Source: Rothia nasimurium (GTDB taxonomy: Bacteria; Actinomycetota; Actinomycetes; Actinomycetales; Micrococcaceae). From it: a stretch of 64,000 bases of DNA. How positions within the stretch are numbered: position 1 is the first letter of the stretch; every line of letters starts with the position of its first letter. The stretch spans positions 16,531 through 80,530 of the forward strand of contig NZ_SPQC01000007.1 of the NCBI RefSeq assembly GCF_004569295.1, given 5' to 3'. The notes under the pieces are model-generated. The model had not been told where the DNA came from. It did not search any database and saw only the letters and a list, made by a program, of their open reading frames with translations. Shown piece after piece: positions 55,830-64,000 of this stretch. Both the position numbers and the translations under genes were made by a program.

Positions 55830-56648
55830 ATGAAAGGACTTGCCTTGATTTCAAACGGGCTAGTTGTCGCAGCGGGAGAGCAGCAGGGCTACGTTCCGCC
55901 CACTATCGATGATATGCACCTGCCTGCCATCTTCATGATCGGTGATTTTGAGTTCAGCAAGCAGATGCTTCTGGTCATCCTGTCGGTGGTCATCGTTGCT
56001 GGTTTCTTCCTCTTCGCTGCCCGCAAGCGTGCCATGGTTCCCTCACGTACCCAGTTCGTGGGCGAAATGGGGTACGGCCTGGTCCGTAACAGCCTGGGCA
56101 AGGAACTGATTGGCGCCCACCACTACAAGCCTTTCGTTCCCCTGCTCTTCACCGCTTTCTTCTTCATTCTGGTGAACAACCTCTACGGTTCAATTCCCTT
56201 CGTCCAGCTGCCCACCATGTCTCATGTAGGTTCCGCCTACGCCCTGGCAGGTATCGCTTACCTGACCTGGGTTGGTGTTGGTATCAAGCGCAAGGGTCTG
56301 GGTAAGTTCTTCAAGGACATGACCATGCCCTCCGGCGTGCCCCCGCTGGTCTACGTCATCCTGATTCCCATCGAGTTCATGTCCAACATGCTCATCCGCC
56401 CCGCAACCCACGCTCTGCGTCTCTTCGCTACCATGTTCGGTGGCCACCTGGCGATTATGGTTGCAGCATCCCTTACCCAGTACCTGATTGTTGAAGCAGG
56501 TGGCATCGCCGCTATCGCCTCGGTTGGTTCAGGCGCCCTGGGTCTCTTCCTCTACTTCCTGGAACTCATGATTCAGGTCATCCAGGCCTACGTCTTCACC
56601 CTGCTTCTTGCGGTCTACCTGCAGGGCTCGGTCTCAGAAGGCCACTAA
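55830..56648 (+). CDS. atpB: ATP synthase subunit a
   Basis: Stator membrane subunit with the proton half-channels. The essential Arg lies in NMLIRPATHALRLFATMFGGHL, and the C-terminal helix holds ELMIQVIQAYVFTLLLAVYLQG. 272 residues. ATG at 55830 with a moderate ribosome site; first core gene of the atp operon B-E-F-H-A-G-D-C. Confidence 0.96.
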   Translation: MKGLALISNGLVVAAGEQQGYVPPTIDDMHLPAIFMIGDFEFSKQMLLVILSVVIVAGFFLFAARKRAMVPSRTQFVGEMGYGLVRNSLGKELIGAHHYKPFVPLLFTAFFFILVNNLYGSIPFVQLPTMSHVGSAYALAGIAYLTWVGVGIKRKGLGKFFKDMTMPSGVPPLVYVILIPIEFMSNMLIRPATHALRLFATMFGGHLAIMVAASLTQYLIVEAGGIAAIASVGSGALGLFLYFLELMIQVIQAYVFTLLLAVYLQGSVSEGH

Positions 56649-56784
56649 AAATATAGGTTTTCTCCGTCGGGCACACCGGCGGACGAGAAAAGCAACCCGC
56701 TTTAGCGGGGAGTGTCCACATCAAAACTCTGCCCCTTACACAACACACAAACCGCAAGGGGCACTGTGAAAGGAAACAAACATC

Positions 56785-56994
56785 ATGGAACTCACCGGTT
56801 CACTTACCGCAGTTGGTTACGGTCTGTCAGCTATCGGCGGTGGCATCGGCGTAGGTCTGATCTTCGCAGCCTACATGACCTCTGTTGCCCGTCAGCCCGA
56901 GTCACAGCGCACCCTGCAGCCCATGCTCTTCCTGGGCTTCGCACTGGTTGAAGCACTGGCAGTTCTCGGCCTGGTTCTTGCGTTTATCAAGTAA
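56785..56994 (+). CDS. atpE: ATP synthase subunit c
   Basis: Two-helix rotor proteolipid. Helix 1 has the GGGIGVG glycine pattern, the polar loop has RQPE, and helix 2 has the proton-binding Glu56 in [14 protein letters not shown]. No extra Gln/Ser sodium ligands are obvious, so proton coupling is expected. 69 residues. GAAAGGA upstream. Confidence 0.97.
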   Translation: MELTGSLTAVGYGLSAIGGGIGVGLIFAAYMTSVARQPESQRTLQPMLFLGFALVEALAVLGLVLAFIK

Positions 56995-57045
56995 TTTTTG
57001 GCCCCGCCGAAAGATTGACCAAACTATAGAACAGGAAAACCCCCT

Positions 57046-57591
57046 ATGTCTCACTTAATGGCAGCAGCAGAGGGCGCGAACCCTCTGATCCCCAATGTCT
57101 GGGAAATCGCCATTACCGCCATCGGGTTCCTGCTCCTCCTCTTCATCGTCACCAAGTACGTTGTCCCGGCATTCGAAAAGATTTACCAGGACCGTAAAGA
57201 AGCAATTGAGGGTGGTCTAGCCAAGGCTGAAAAGGCTCAGGCAGAGGCCGCGGCAGCACGCGAAGAGTACGGCCAGCAGCTCGAAAGCGCTCGTCTGGAA
57301 GCTCAGAAGATTCGCGAAGAAGCACGCGCCGAAGGCGACGCCATCGTGGCAGAAGCTAAGGAGCGCGCAAACGCTGAGGCCGCTCGCATCACCGAAAACG
57401 CCCAGAAGACTATCGAGGCAGAACGTGCAGCTGCCGCAGCATCACTTCGTACCGAAGTTGGCGCTCTGGCAACCTCACTAGCTGGCAAGATTGTGGGCGA
57501 ATCCCTCAACGATGATGAGCGATCCGCACGTGTAGTCGATCGTTTTCTTGCTGACCTTGACGCGCAGCAGCAGGCAGGTGCAGCCCGCTAA
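57046..57591 (+). CDS. atpF: ATP synthase subunit b
   Basis: Peripheral stalk: one membrane helix (about residues 20-42, AITAIGFLLLLFIVTKYVVP), then a long Ala/Glu/Lys-rich coiled coil. 181 residues. Its last base is the first of the atpH start (TAATG). Confidence 0.96.
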   Translation: MSHLMAAAEGANPLIPNVWEIAITAIGFLLLLFIVTKYVVPAFEKIYQDRKEAIEGGLAKAEKAQAEAAAAREEYGQQLESARLEAQKIREEARAEGDAIVAEAKERANAEAARITENAQKTIEAERAAAAASLRTEVGALATSLAGKIVGESLNDDERSARVVDRFLADLDAQQQAGAAR

Positions 57592-58403
57592 TGGCAGCAG
57601 TATCGACTGAATCACTGAACAAGGTGGAACAGGTTCTGGTGGCCCAGCCTACCGATAACCCGACCCACCTCGCAGAAGAGCTCTTCGCTGTTGTCGACGT
57701 TATCGACAGCAACGGCGGGTTCCGGCGAGGTCTAACCGATCCTTCCCGCGAAGCAGCGCAGCGAGCAGGCATCGCCCGCTCCGTTCTGGGCGGCAAGATT
57801 TCCGACGCCGCTCTGGCTATCGTTTCTGCAGCAGCAGAAGCCCGCTGGAGCGAAGAACGCGATCTGGCTGATGCCCTCGAAACAACCGCTGTCACCTCAG
57901 TAGCGCTTTCTGCTGAACAGCGCGGAGGTATCGATGCACTGGAGCAGACCGTCAACGAACTGCTGACCTTCATCAACACCGTTGATGCCTCAGCAGAAGC
58001 ACAGGCTGCTCTTGCCGATACCAGGGCAAGCAAGGAAGCACTCAAGAAGCTGGCTGTCAGCCTCGGTGGCCGTGTAGCTACCGCTGAAGGCAAGCTTCTG
58101 CTAGAACGAGTTGCCACTGCGGCCCGCGGAACCACCGCAGCCCGTCTGGCTAACGAGTTCGTAGAAATCATCGTCAAGCGTCAAAACCGTTGGATCGCAC
58201 GAGTTACCTCAGCAACCGCGCTGACTGCAGAGCAGATTGCAAAGCTGCAGGGGTCACTCAACAAGACCTACGGCAAGGAGCTGAAGCTCGACATCACCGT
58301 AGACCCCGCACTTCTGGGCGGTCTGCACGTGCAGGTAGGGGACGAAGTCATCGATGGCTCACTGTCCACCCGACTGTCAGAACTCAGCCGCGCTTTCGCA
58401 TAG
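57591..58403 (+). CDS. atpH: ATP synthase subunit delta
   Basis: Stalk cap linking F1 to subunit b. 270 residues, the usual actinobacterial size. Its C-terminal segment TSATALTAEQIAKLQGSLNK followed by VDPALLGGLHVQVGDEVIDGS is the family signature. Coupled to atpF. Confidence 0.95.
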   Translation: MAAVSTESLNKVEQVLVAQPTDNPTHLAEELFAVVDVIDSNGGFRRGLTDPSREAAQRAGIARSVLGGKISDAALAIVSAAAEARWSEERDLADALETTAVTSVALSAEQRGGIDALEQTVNELLTFINTVDASAEAQAALADTRASKEALKKLAVSLGGRVATAEGKLLLERVATAARGTTAARLANEFVEIIVKRQNRWIARVTSATALTAEQIAKLQGSLNKTYGKELKLDITVDPALLGGLHVQVGDEVIDGSLSTRLSELSRAFA

Positions 58404-58504
58404 GCGATTTACACAGTCGAGACCTCGACGGTGATTTAGAAGATACACAGACGACATCGGGTTAAGCCTAAGAAACACAACCCGAGCACGTCACACAAGT
58501 TTCG

Positions 58505-58534
58505 GTGGGCCTGCCGTCAGTCGGCAGGCACACC
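58505..58534 (+). promoter_or_regulatory. Hairpin in the atpH-atpA spacer
   Basis: GTGGGCCTGCCG and CGGCAGGCACAC form a stem with a short loop in the 158-base spacer. Possible RNA-processing or stability element that sets F1 subunit ratios; role inferred. Confidence 0.45.
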
Positions 58535-58561
58535 AACAAATTAGGAGAGCAGGGACATAAG

Positions 58562-60187
58562 ATGGCCGATTTGACCATCAACGCCGATGATGTTCGTAAC
58601 GCGCTGAACGAATTCGCAGCGTCTTACGAACCCGGCAATGCAGAGCGCGTAGAGGTGGGTCGTGTTGCATCAGCATCCGACGGCATCGCACGCGTTGAGG
58701 GCCTTCCCTCAGTAATGGCTAACGAGCTGCTTCGCTTCGAAGACGGCACCCTTGGCCTGGCACAGAACCTCGACACTCGTGACATCGGTGTCATCATCCT
58801 CGGTGACTTCACCGGCATTGAAGAAGGCCAGGAAGTTCACCGTACCGGCGAGGTTCTCTCAGTACCCGTAGGCGACGCCTACCTGGGCCGCGTAGTTGAC
58901 CCCCTGGGCAACCCCATCGATGACCTGGGCGACATTGAAGCCGAAGGCCGCCGCGCCCTCGAACTTCAGGCTCCCGGCGTTACCCAGCGTAAGTCAGTTC
59001 ACGAGCCCCTCCAGACCGGTCTCAAGGCAATCGACGCCATGATCCCGATTGGCCGCGGCCAGCGTCAGCTGATCATTGGTGACCGCCAGACCGGTAAGAC
59101 CGCTATCGCGGTTGACACCATCCTGAACCAGAAGGACAACTGGGCAACCGGCGACCCCAACAAGCAGGTTCGCTGTGTCTACGTTGCTATCGGTCAGAAG
59201 GCATCAACCATCGCAGCAGTATGCGAAACCCTCAAGCAGCAGGGCGCACTGGAATACACCACCATCGTGGCTTCCCCCGCATCTGACGCAGCAGGCTTCA
59301 AGTACCTGGCTCCCTACACCGGTAGCGCCATCGGCCAGCACTGGATGTACGGCGGCAAGCACGTCCTCATCATCTTCGATGACCTCTCAAAGCAGGCAGA
59401 AGCCTACCGTGCGGTATCACTGCTGCTGCGTCGTCCTCCGGGCCGCGAAGCATACCCCGGCGACGTCTTCTACCTCCACTCCCGCCTGCTCGAGCGCTGT
59501 GCAAAGCTCTCCGACGAGCTGGGTGCAGGTTCAATGACCGGCTTCCCGATTATTGAAACCAAGGCAAACGACGTTTCAGCCTTTATTCCCACCAACGTCA
59601 TTTCCATCACCGACGGCCAGATTTTCCTGCAGTCAGACCTCTTCAACGCTAACCAGCGCCCTGCGGTCGACGTAGGTATCTCCGTCTCCCGTGTAGGTGG
59701 TGCAGCACAGACCAAGGCTATGAAGAAGGTCTCCGGTACCCTCAAGCTCGACCTTGCTCAGTACCGCGCCATGGAAGCCTTCGCAATGTTCGCTTCCGAC
59801 CTGGACGAAGCCTCAAAGGCCCAGCTGACCCGCGGTGCTCGCCTCACCGAGCTGTTGCGTCAGCCCCAGTACACCCCCTACGCAGTTGAGGACCAGGTTG
59901 TCTCAATCTGGGCAGGCACCAACGGCTACCTCGATGACCTCGAAGTTTCAGACGTTCTGCGTTTCGAATCAGAGTTCCTCGACCACCTGCGCCGCTCCAC
60001 CTCAGTACTGCAGGACATCGCAGCATCAGGCAAGCTCGAAGACGAAACCGTAGCAGCTCTCAAGACTGCCATCGTTGACTTCAAGCAGGGCTTCCGCTCA
60101 GAAGGCACCAGCCACCTCGTTGAGGTCGGCCACGAAGAGCACCAGCCCCTGTCAGACAGCGAAGTATCACAGGAAACCATCGGTTAG
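58562..60187 (+). CDS. atpA: ATP synthase subunit alpha
   Basis: Regulatory nucleotide-binding F1 subunit: Walker [12 protein letters not shown] (about 172-182), the region [25 protein letters not shown] and the Arg-finger region [17 protein letters not shown]. 541 residues. Start ATG 58562 gives the normal [15 protein letters not shown]; an upstream in-frame start at 58505 lies within the hairpin region and is rejected. Confidence 0.97.
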   Translation: MADLTINADDVRNALNEFAASYEPGNAERVEVGRVASASDGIARVEGLPSVMANELLRFEDGTLGLAQNLDTRDIGVIILGDFTGIEEGQEVHRTGEVLSVPVGDAYLGRVVDPLGNPIDDLGDIEAEGRRALELQAPGVTQRKSVHEPLQTGLKAIDAMIPIGRGQRQLIIGDRQTGKTAIAVDTILNQKDNWATGDPNKQVRCVYVAIGQKASTIAAVCETLKQQGALEYTTIVASPASDAAGFKYLAPYTGSAIGQHWMYGGKHVLIIFDDLSKQAEAYRAVSLLLRRPPGREAYPGDVFYLHSRLLERCAKLSDELGAGSMTGFPIIETKANDVSAFIPTNVISITDGQIFLQSDLFNANQRPAVDVGISVSRVGGAAQTKAMKKVSGTLKLDLAQYRAMEAFAMFASDLDEASKAQLTRGARLTELLRQPQYTPYAVEDQVVSIWAGTNGYLDDLEVSDVLRFESEFLDHLRRSTSVLQDIAASGKLEDETVAALKTAIVDFKQGFRSEGTSHLVEVGHEEHQPLSDSEVSQETIG

Positions 60188-60206
60188 CGATTTTCCTAGC
60201 AGGTGA

Positions 60207-60243
60207 GATGCCCCTCCAACAGAACCTGGGGGAGGGGCCCTCA
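60207..60243 (+). promoter_or_regulatory. Hairpin in the atpA-atpG spacer
   Basis: TGAGATGCCCCTCC and GGAGGGGCCCTCA pair with few mismatches, between atpA and the atpG ribosome site. It may moderate expression of downstream subunits. Confidence 0.4.
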
Positions 60244-60266
60244 CCCTAGGAGTGAAAGGAATCTCT

Positions 60267-61187
60267 ATGGGAGCCCAGATTAGGGTTTACCGCCAAAAGA
60301 TTACTTCAACATCGTCTATGAAGAAGATCTTCAAGGCGATGGAGATGATCGCAACCTCACGCATTAACAAGGCACGTAAGAGCGCAGAGGCCGCTAGCCC
60401 CTACGCAAATGCGCTGACCAAGGCCGTCACTGCCATCGCGACCCAGCACCACATTGAGCACTCCCTGCTTAACGCACGCTCAAAGGCAAAGACCGGTCGC
60501 TCCGCAGTTCTCGTCCTCACCAGCGACCGCGGCCTTGCGGGTTCATACTCCTCATCCGTCCTCAAAAAAACCGAGGGTCTTATTGAGAAGCTCCGCGGTG
60601 AGGGACGTGATGTCAAGCTCTATCTCATCGGTCGCAAGGCAAAGTCCTACTTTGACTTCCGCGAACGTGAATACGAGCAGGCTTGGGAAGGTAACACCGA
60701 CAACCCCAACATCGAGATGGCCGTTGCAGCACGCGACGCCATCCTGGCAGCCTACGAAAACGGCGAAGTCGATGACCTTCATATCATCTACACCGAATTC
60801 GTCTCCATGGTCAGCCAGGAAACCCGCGTCCTGCGCCTGCTCCCCATCGAGGTAGCAGACGCACGCGAACTCGGTGAAGAAATCCTGCCCGGCGAACGTC
60901 TCGAAGACGACCAGTTCCAGCAGAACTCAGTCTTTGAATTCGAGCCCAGCCCCCAGGAAGTTCTCGACGAGTTGCTGCCCCGCTACATCGCCTCCCGCAT
61001 CTATGCGTGCCTGCTAGAAGCAGCGGCCTCCGAACTGGCGTCCCGCCAGCGCGCGATGAAGTCCGCAGGTGATAACGCTGACGAGCTCATCAAGAAGTAC
61101 ACCCGCCTGATGAACAACGCTCGCCAGGCAGAAATTACTCAGGAGCTCAGCGAAATTGTTGGCGGCGCCGACGCACTCGCCTCCTAA
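60267..61187 (+). CDS. atpG: ATP synthase subunit gamma
   Basis: Central rotor shaft. N-terminal helix [20 protein letters not shown] and C-terminal helix [42 protein letters not shown] are typical. 306 residues. Start ATG 60267 behind GAAAGGA; an ATG 15 bases earlier lacks a site. Confidence 0.96.
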   Translation: MGAQIRVYRQKITSTSSMKKIFKAMEMIATSRINKARKSAEAASPYANALTKAVTAIATQHHIEHSLLNARSKAKTGRSAVLVLTSDRGLAGSYSSSVLKKTEGLIEKLRGEGRDVKLYLIGRKAKSYFDFREREYEQAWEGNTDNPNIEMAVAARDAILAAYENGEVDDLHIIYTEFVSMVSQETRVLRLLPIEVADARELGEEILPGERLEDDQFQQNSVFEFEPSPQEVLDELLPRYIASRIYACLLEAAASELASRQRAMKSAGDNADELIKKYTRLMNNARQAEITQELSEIVGGADALAS

Positions 61188-61222
61188 TCCACCAGACAAC
61201 TTTCCACTCTCTACATAGGTAA

Positions 61223-62695
<1,473 letters not shown>

Positions 62696-62697
62696 TC

Positions 62698-62955
62698 ATG
62701 GCACTGAAAGTTGAAGTCGTTTCCCGTGAACGAGTCGTGTGGGTTGGCGAAGCCAAGTACGTGCGCGCGCGCACCGTCGATGGCGACCTGGGTATCATGC
62801 CCGGTCACATCCCCACCATGGCCCTTCTCGCTGAAGACGGTGAGCTTCTGATTGAGGCAACCAGCGGTGAGAAGAAGACCACCCGCCTGCACGAAGGTTT
62901 CTTGACCGTCTCTAACGATCGAGTCACCATCGCAGCTAAGCACGCACAGATCTAA
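62698..62955 (+). CDS. atpC: ATP synthase subunit epsilon
   Basis: Small regulatory rotor subunit, begins LKVEVVSRERVVWVGEAKYV with MPGHIPTMALLAEDGEL. At 85 residues it is the short form: the beta-sandwich is complete but the C-terminal inhibitory helix pair is nearly absent. Two bases after atpD; last gene of the operon. Confidence 0.94.
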   Translation: MALKVEVVSRERVVWVGEAKYVRARTVDGDLGIMPGHIPTMALLAEDGELLIEATSGEKKTTRLHEGFLTVSNDRVTIAAKHAQI

Positions 62956-62973
62956 CTAGATTACTGTGACGAA

Positions 62974-63022
62974 AGGACGCCGCCCTTCCCCAGAGATGGG
63001 GGAGGGCGGCGTCCTTATTTTT
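62974..63022 (+). terminator. Terminator of the atp operon
   Basis: AGGACGCCGCCC (62974-62985) pairs with GGGCGGCGTCCT (63004-63015), inner TTCCCC/GGGGGA contacts, followed by TATTTTTAG. Strong intrinsic terminator between convergent atpC and nucS. Confidence 0.9.
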
Positions 63023-63037
63023 AGCTATTTTCTTGTC

Positions 63038-63754
63038 TTAGAAGAGGCGGGATTCCACGTCATCTACTCCGCGCATGGCATCGTAATCGAGAGCGACGCA
63101 GCGGATGCCGCGGTCTTCTGCCAACGTGCGGGCCTGGGGCTTGATGCGCTGGGCAGCAAAGACACCCTGAACCGGTGCTAGCAGGGGGTCACGGTTGAGG
63201 AGCTCTAGGTAGCGGCTGAGCTGTTCTACGCCGTCGATGTCGCCCACACGCTTGAGCTCGACAGCCACAGAGACGCCCCCGGCGTCCTTGGCCAAAATAT
63301 CCACCGGGCCGATTGCCGTGGGGTACTCGCGGCGCACCAGGCGGTAACCTGCGCCAAGAAGCTCAATCTGTTCAGCCAGCAGTCGCTGTAAGTCGGCTTC
63401 AACGCCGTCCTTAATAAGGCCGGGGTCAATACCCAGGTCGTGGCTGAGTTCCCCGTGGGTGCCAAAGACGCGAATCACCAGCTTGTCGTCGCTCTTGGCG
63501 GCCTGCACGGTCCACAGCTCGCTCACATCAGGGTCAAGATCCTCGGCTACCGAGGTGCCCTCGAACTCTTCACGAGGGGAAATATGCAGACGGCAGGGCG
63601 GGCTCATCCAGTTCAGGGGTTTGTAGGAGCCGCCGTCGGAGTGAATCAGCACCGAGCCGTCATTTTTGATCATGAGCAGGCGGGTAGCACGGGGCAGATG
63701 GGCATTGAGACGGCCCATGTAGTCTACGGAACAATCAGCTATAACTAAACGCAC
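63038..63754 (-). CDS. nucS: Mismatch-specific endonuclease NucS/EndoMS
   Basis: Non-canonical mismatch repair nuclease used by actinobacteria that lack MutS/MutL. Catalytic residues of the PD-(D/E)xK fold are Asp152 (VDIL), Glu166 and Lys168 (VAVELKR), with the GDIDGVEQL segment. The C-terminus VESRLF fits a beta-clamp-binding tail. 238 residues. Downstream of the atp operon on the opposite strand, its usual place in this group. Confidence 0.94.
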   Translation of the reverse strand: MRLVIADCSVDYMGRLNAHLPRATRLLMIKNDGSVLIHSDGGSYKPLNWMSPPCRLHISPREEFEGTSVAEDLDPDVSELWTVQAAKSDDKLVIRVFGTHGELSHDLGIDPGLIKDGVEADLQRLLAEQIELLGAGYRLVRREYPTAIGPVDILAKDAGGVSVAVELKRVGDIDGVEQLSRYLELLNRDPLLAPVQGVFAAQRIKPQARTLAEDRGIRCVALDYDAMRGVDDVESRLF

Positions 63755-63811
63755 CGTACCACTCTAACAGGTGGCTTGGGCAGGCACACCGGTGCATGAA
63801 AGAATGGGGGA

Positions 63812-63853
63812 ATGCCCCGTCGTTCTTCATCTAAGCCCCGCCGCCCCAACTGA
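63812..63853 (+). pseudogene. N-terminal fragment of a small basic protein cut by an IS element
   Basis: ATG 63812 opens MPRRSSSKPRRPN, then a stop (TGA) whose bases belong to the end of the insertion element. Related actinobacteria often have, next to nucS, a small zinc-ribbon 'ATP/GTP-binding' protein starting MPRR...; this looks like its first 13 residues. The rest should lie beyond the element, outside the window. Confidence 0.5.
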
Positions 63854-64000
63854 ACTAGCCCCCGAAAGTTGGACTGGTTTAATCCTAGACCGTCAGGGCT
63901 GCCAAAGCCTGGCTCCGATACCCCATCGGAGCCAGGCCCTTTAATCGCTCCTGAAGCCTACCGTTGTTATACCAATAGATATAGTCATCAACCGCCTGAC
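63851..64000 (-). mobile_element. Right part of an IS3-family insertion sequence (continues past window)
   Basis: Begins at TGAACTAGCCCCCGAAAGTT (63851), resembling IS3-family terminal repeats (TG...CCCCxAAAGTTGGAC). It contains the 3' end of the transposase on the minus strand. The second terminal repeat and target duplication are beyond the window. Confidence 0.82.
63885..64000 (-). CDS. IS3-family transposase OrfB, C-terminal end only
   Basis: Minus-strand frame reading QAVDDYIYWYNNGRLQERLK, GLAPMGYRSQALAALTV, then TAG. The WYNNxRxQxxLKGLxPxxYR pattern is the C-terminus of IS3/IS150-type integrase-like transposases. Truncated by the window edge. A perfect 12-bp inverted repeat (63908-63919 with 63925-63936) lies within the coding sequence. 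Confidence 0.88.
   Translation of the reverse strand, partial: QAVDDYIYWYNNGRLQERLKGLAPMGYRSQALAALTV

Overview
The window is a stretch of a high-GC Gram-positive (actinobacterial) chromosome. mtrA-mtrB-lpqB, the giant 2-oxoglutarate enzyme Kgd, a SigR/RsrA pair beside the 24-residue ribosomal protein bL37, NucS mismatch endonuclease, and the argS-lysA-hom-thrB-rho-prfA-prmC-tsaC-atp order all fit the family Micrococcaceae. The gene content and moderate GC make Rothia or a close relative my best guess. This is inference from gene order and protein character; no database was searched. Nearly all of the sequence is ordinary core chromosome.

Layout, left to right. (1) 1-8.6 kb: end of mtrA, then mtrB and lpqB (cell-envelope signalling), a ComF-type phosphoribosyltransferase, the hibernation factor hpf and secA, closed by a perfect bidirectional terminator. 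(2) 8.6-12.6 kb, minus strand: aroA-rsgA-hisN operon and a DoxX-like membrane protein. (3) 12.7-14.8 kb: sigR-rsrA behind a SigR-type promoter, convergent with the tiny bL37 gene, then an SGNH-fold protein lacking its usual nucleophile. (4) 14.9-21.6 kb: kgd (minus) and two CNNM/CBS transporters (plus). (5) 21.6-30.4 kb, metal section: zinc importer znuA-znuC-znuB with a Fur/Zur-family regulator overlapping tail to tail; two FecCD siderophore permeases divergent from a siderophore-binding lipoprotein across a DtxR/IdeR box; then a metallo-hydrolase, a HIT protein, and a membrane protein plus XRE regulator pair bracketed by ~52-bp inverted repeats. (6) 30.4-37.9 kb: hrpA, a decayed higA antitoxin, deoD, a small membrane peptide, a wrecked acetyltransferase, tRNA-Arg(CCG) and an alpha/beta hydrolase. 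(7) 37.9-49 kb: argS, lysA, hom, thrB, rho, prfA, prmC and a TsaC/Sua5 protein. (8) 49-55 kb: surface-glycan genes (epimerase-like protein, double-domain glycosyltransferase, CapD-type dehydratase, WecA/TagO-like initiating transferase). (9) 55-63 kb: complete F1Fo ATP synthase operon with two AtpI/AtpZ-like leader genes. (10) 63-64 kb: nucS, then the end of an IS3-family element inserted into the start of a small basic protein gene.

How the genes work together: zinc and iron uptake are each placed beside a matching type of control element; PrmC methylates the release factor encoded just upstream (PrfA); the aspartate-family genes lysA, hom and thrB lie together; the glycan genes form a lipid-linked saccharide assembly set next to the ATP synthase. 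The items most worth a second look are the inverted-repeat-bracketed membrane/XRE module, the recurring word GGACGCC (also paired in terminators), a leaderless iron-regulated lipoprotein mRNA, unassigned palindromes upstream of kgd and znuA, and the catalytically altered SGNH protein. I saw no clear, wholly new multi-gene system.
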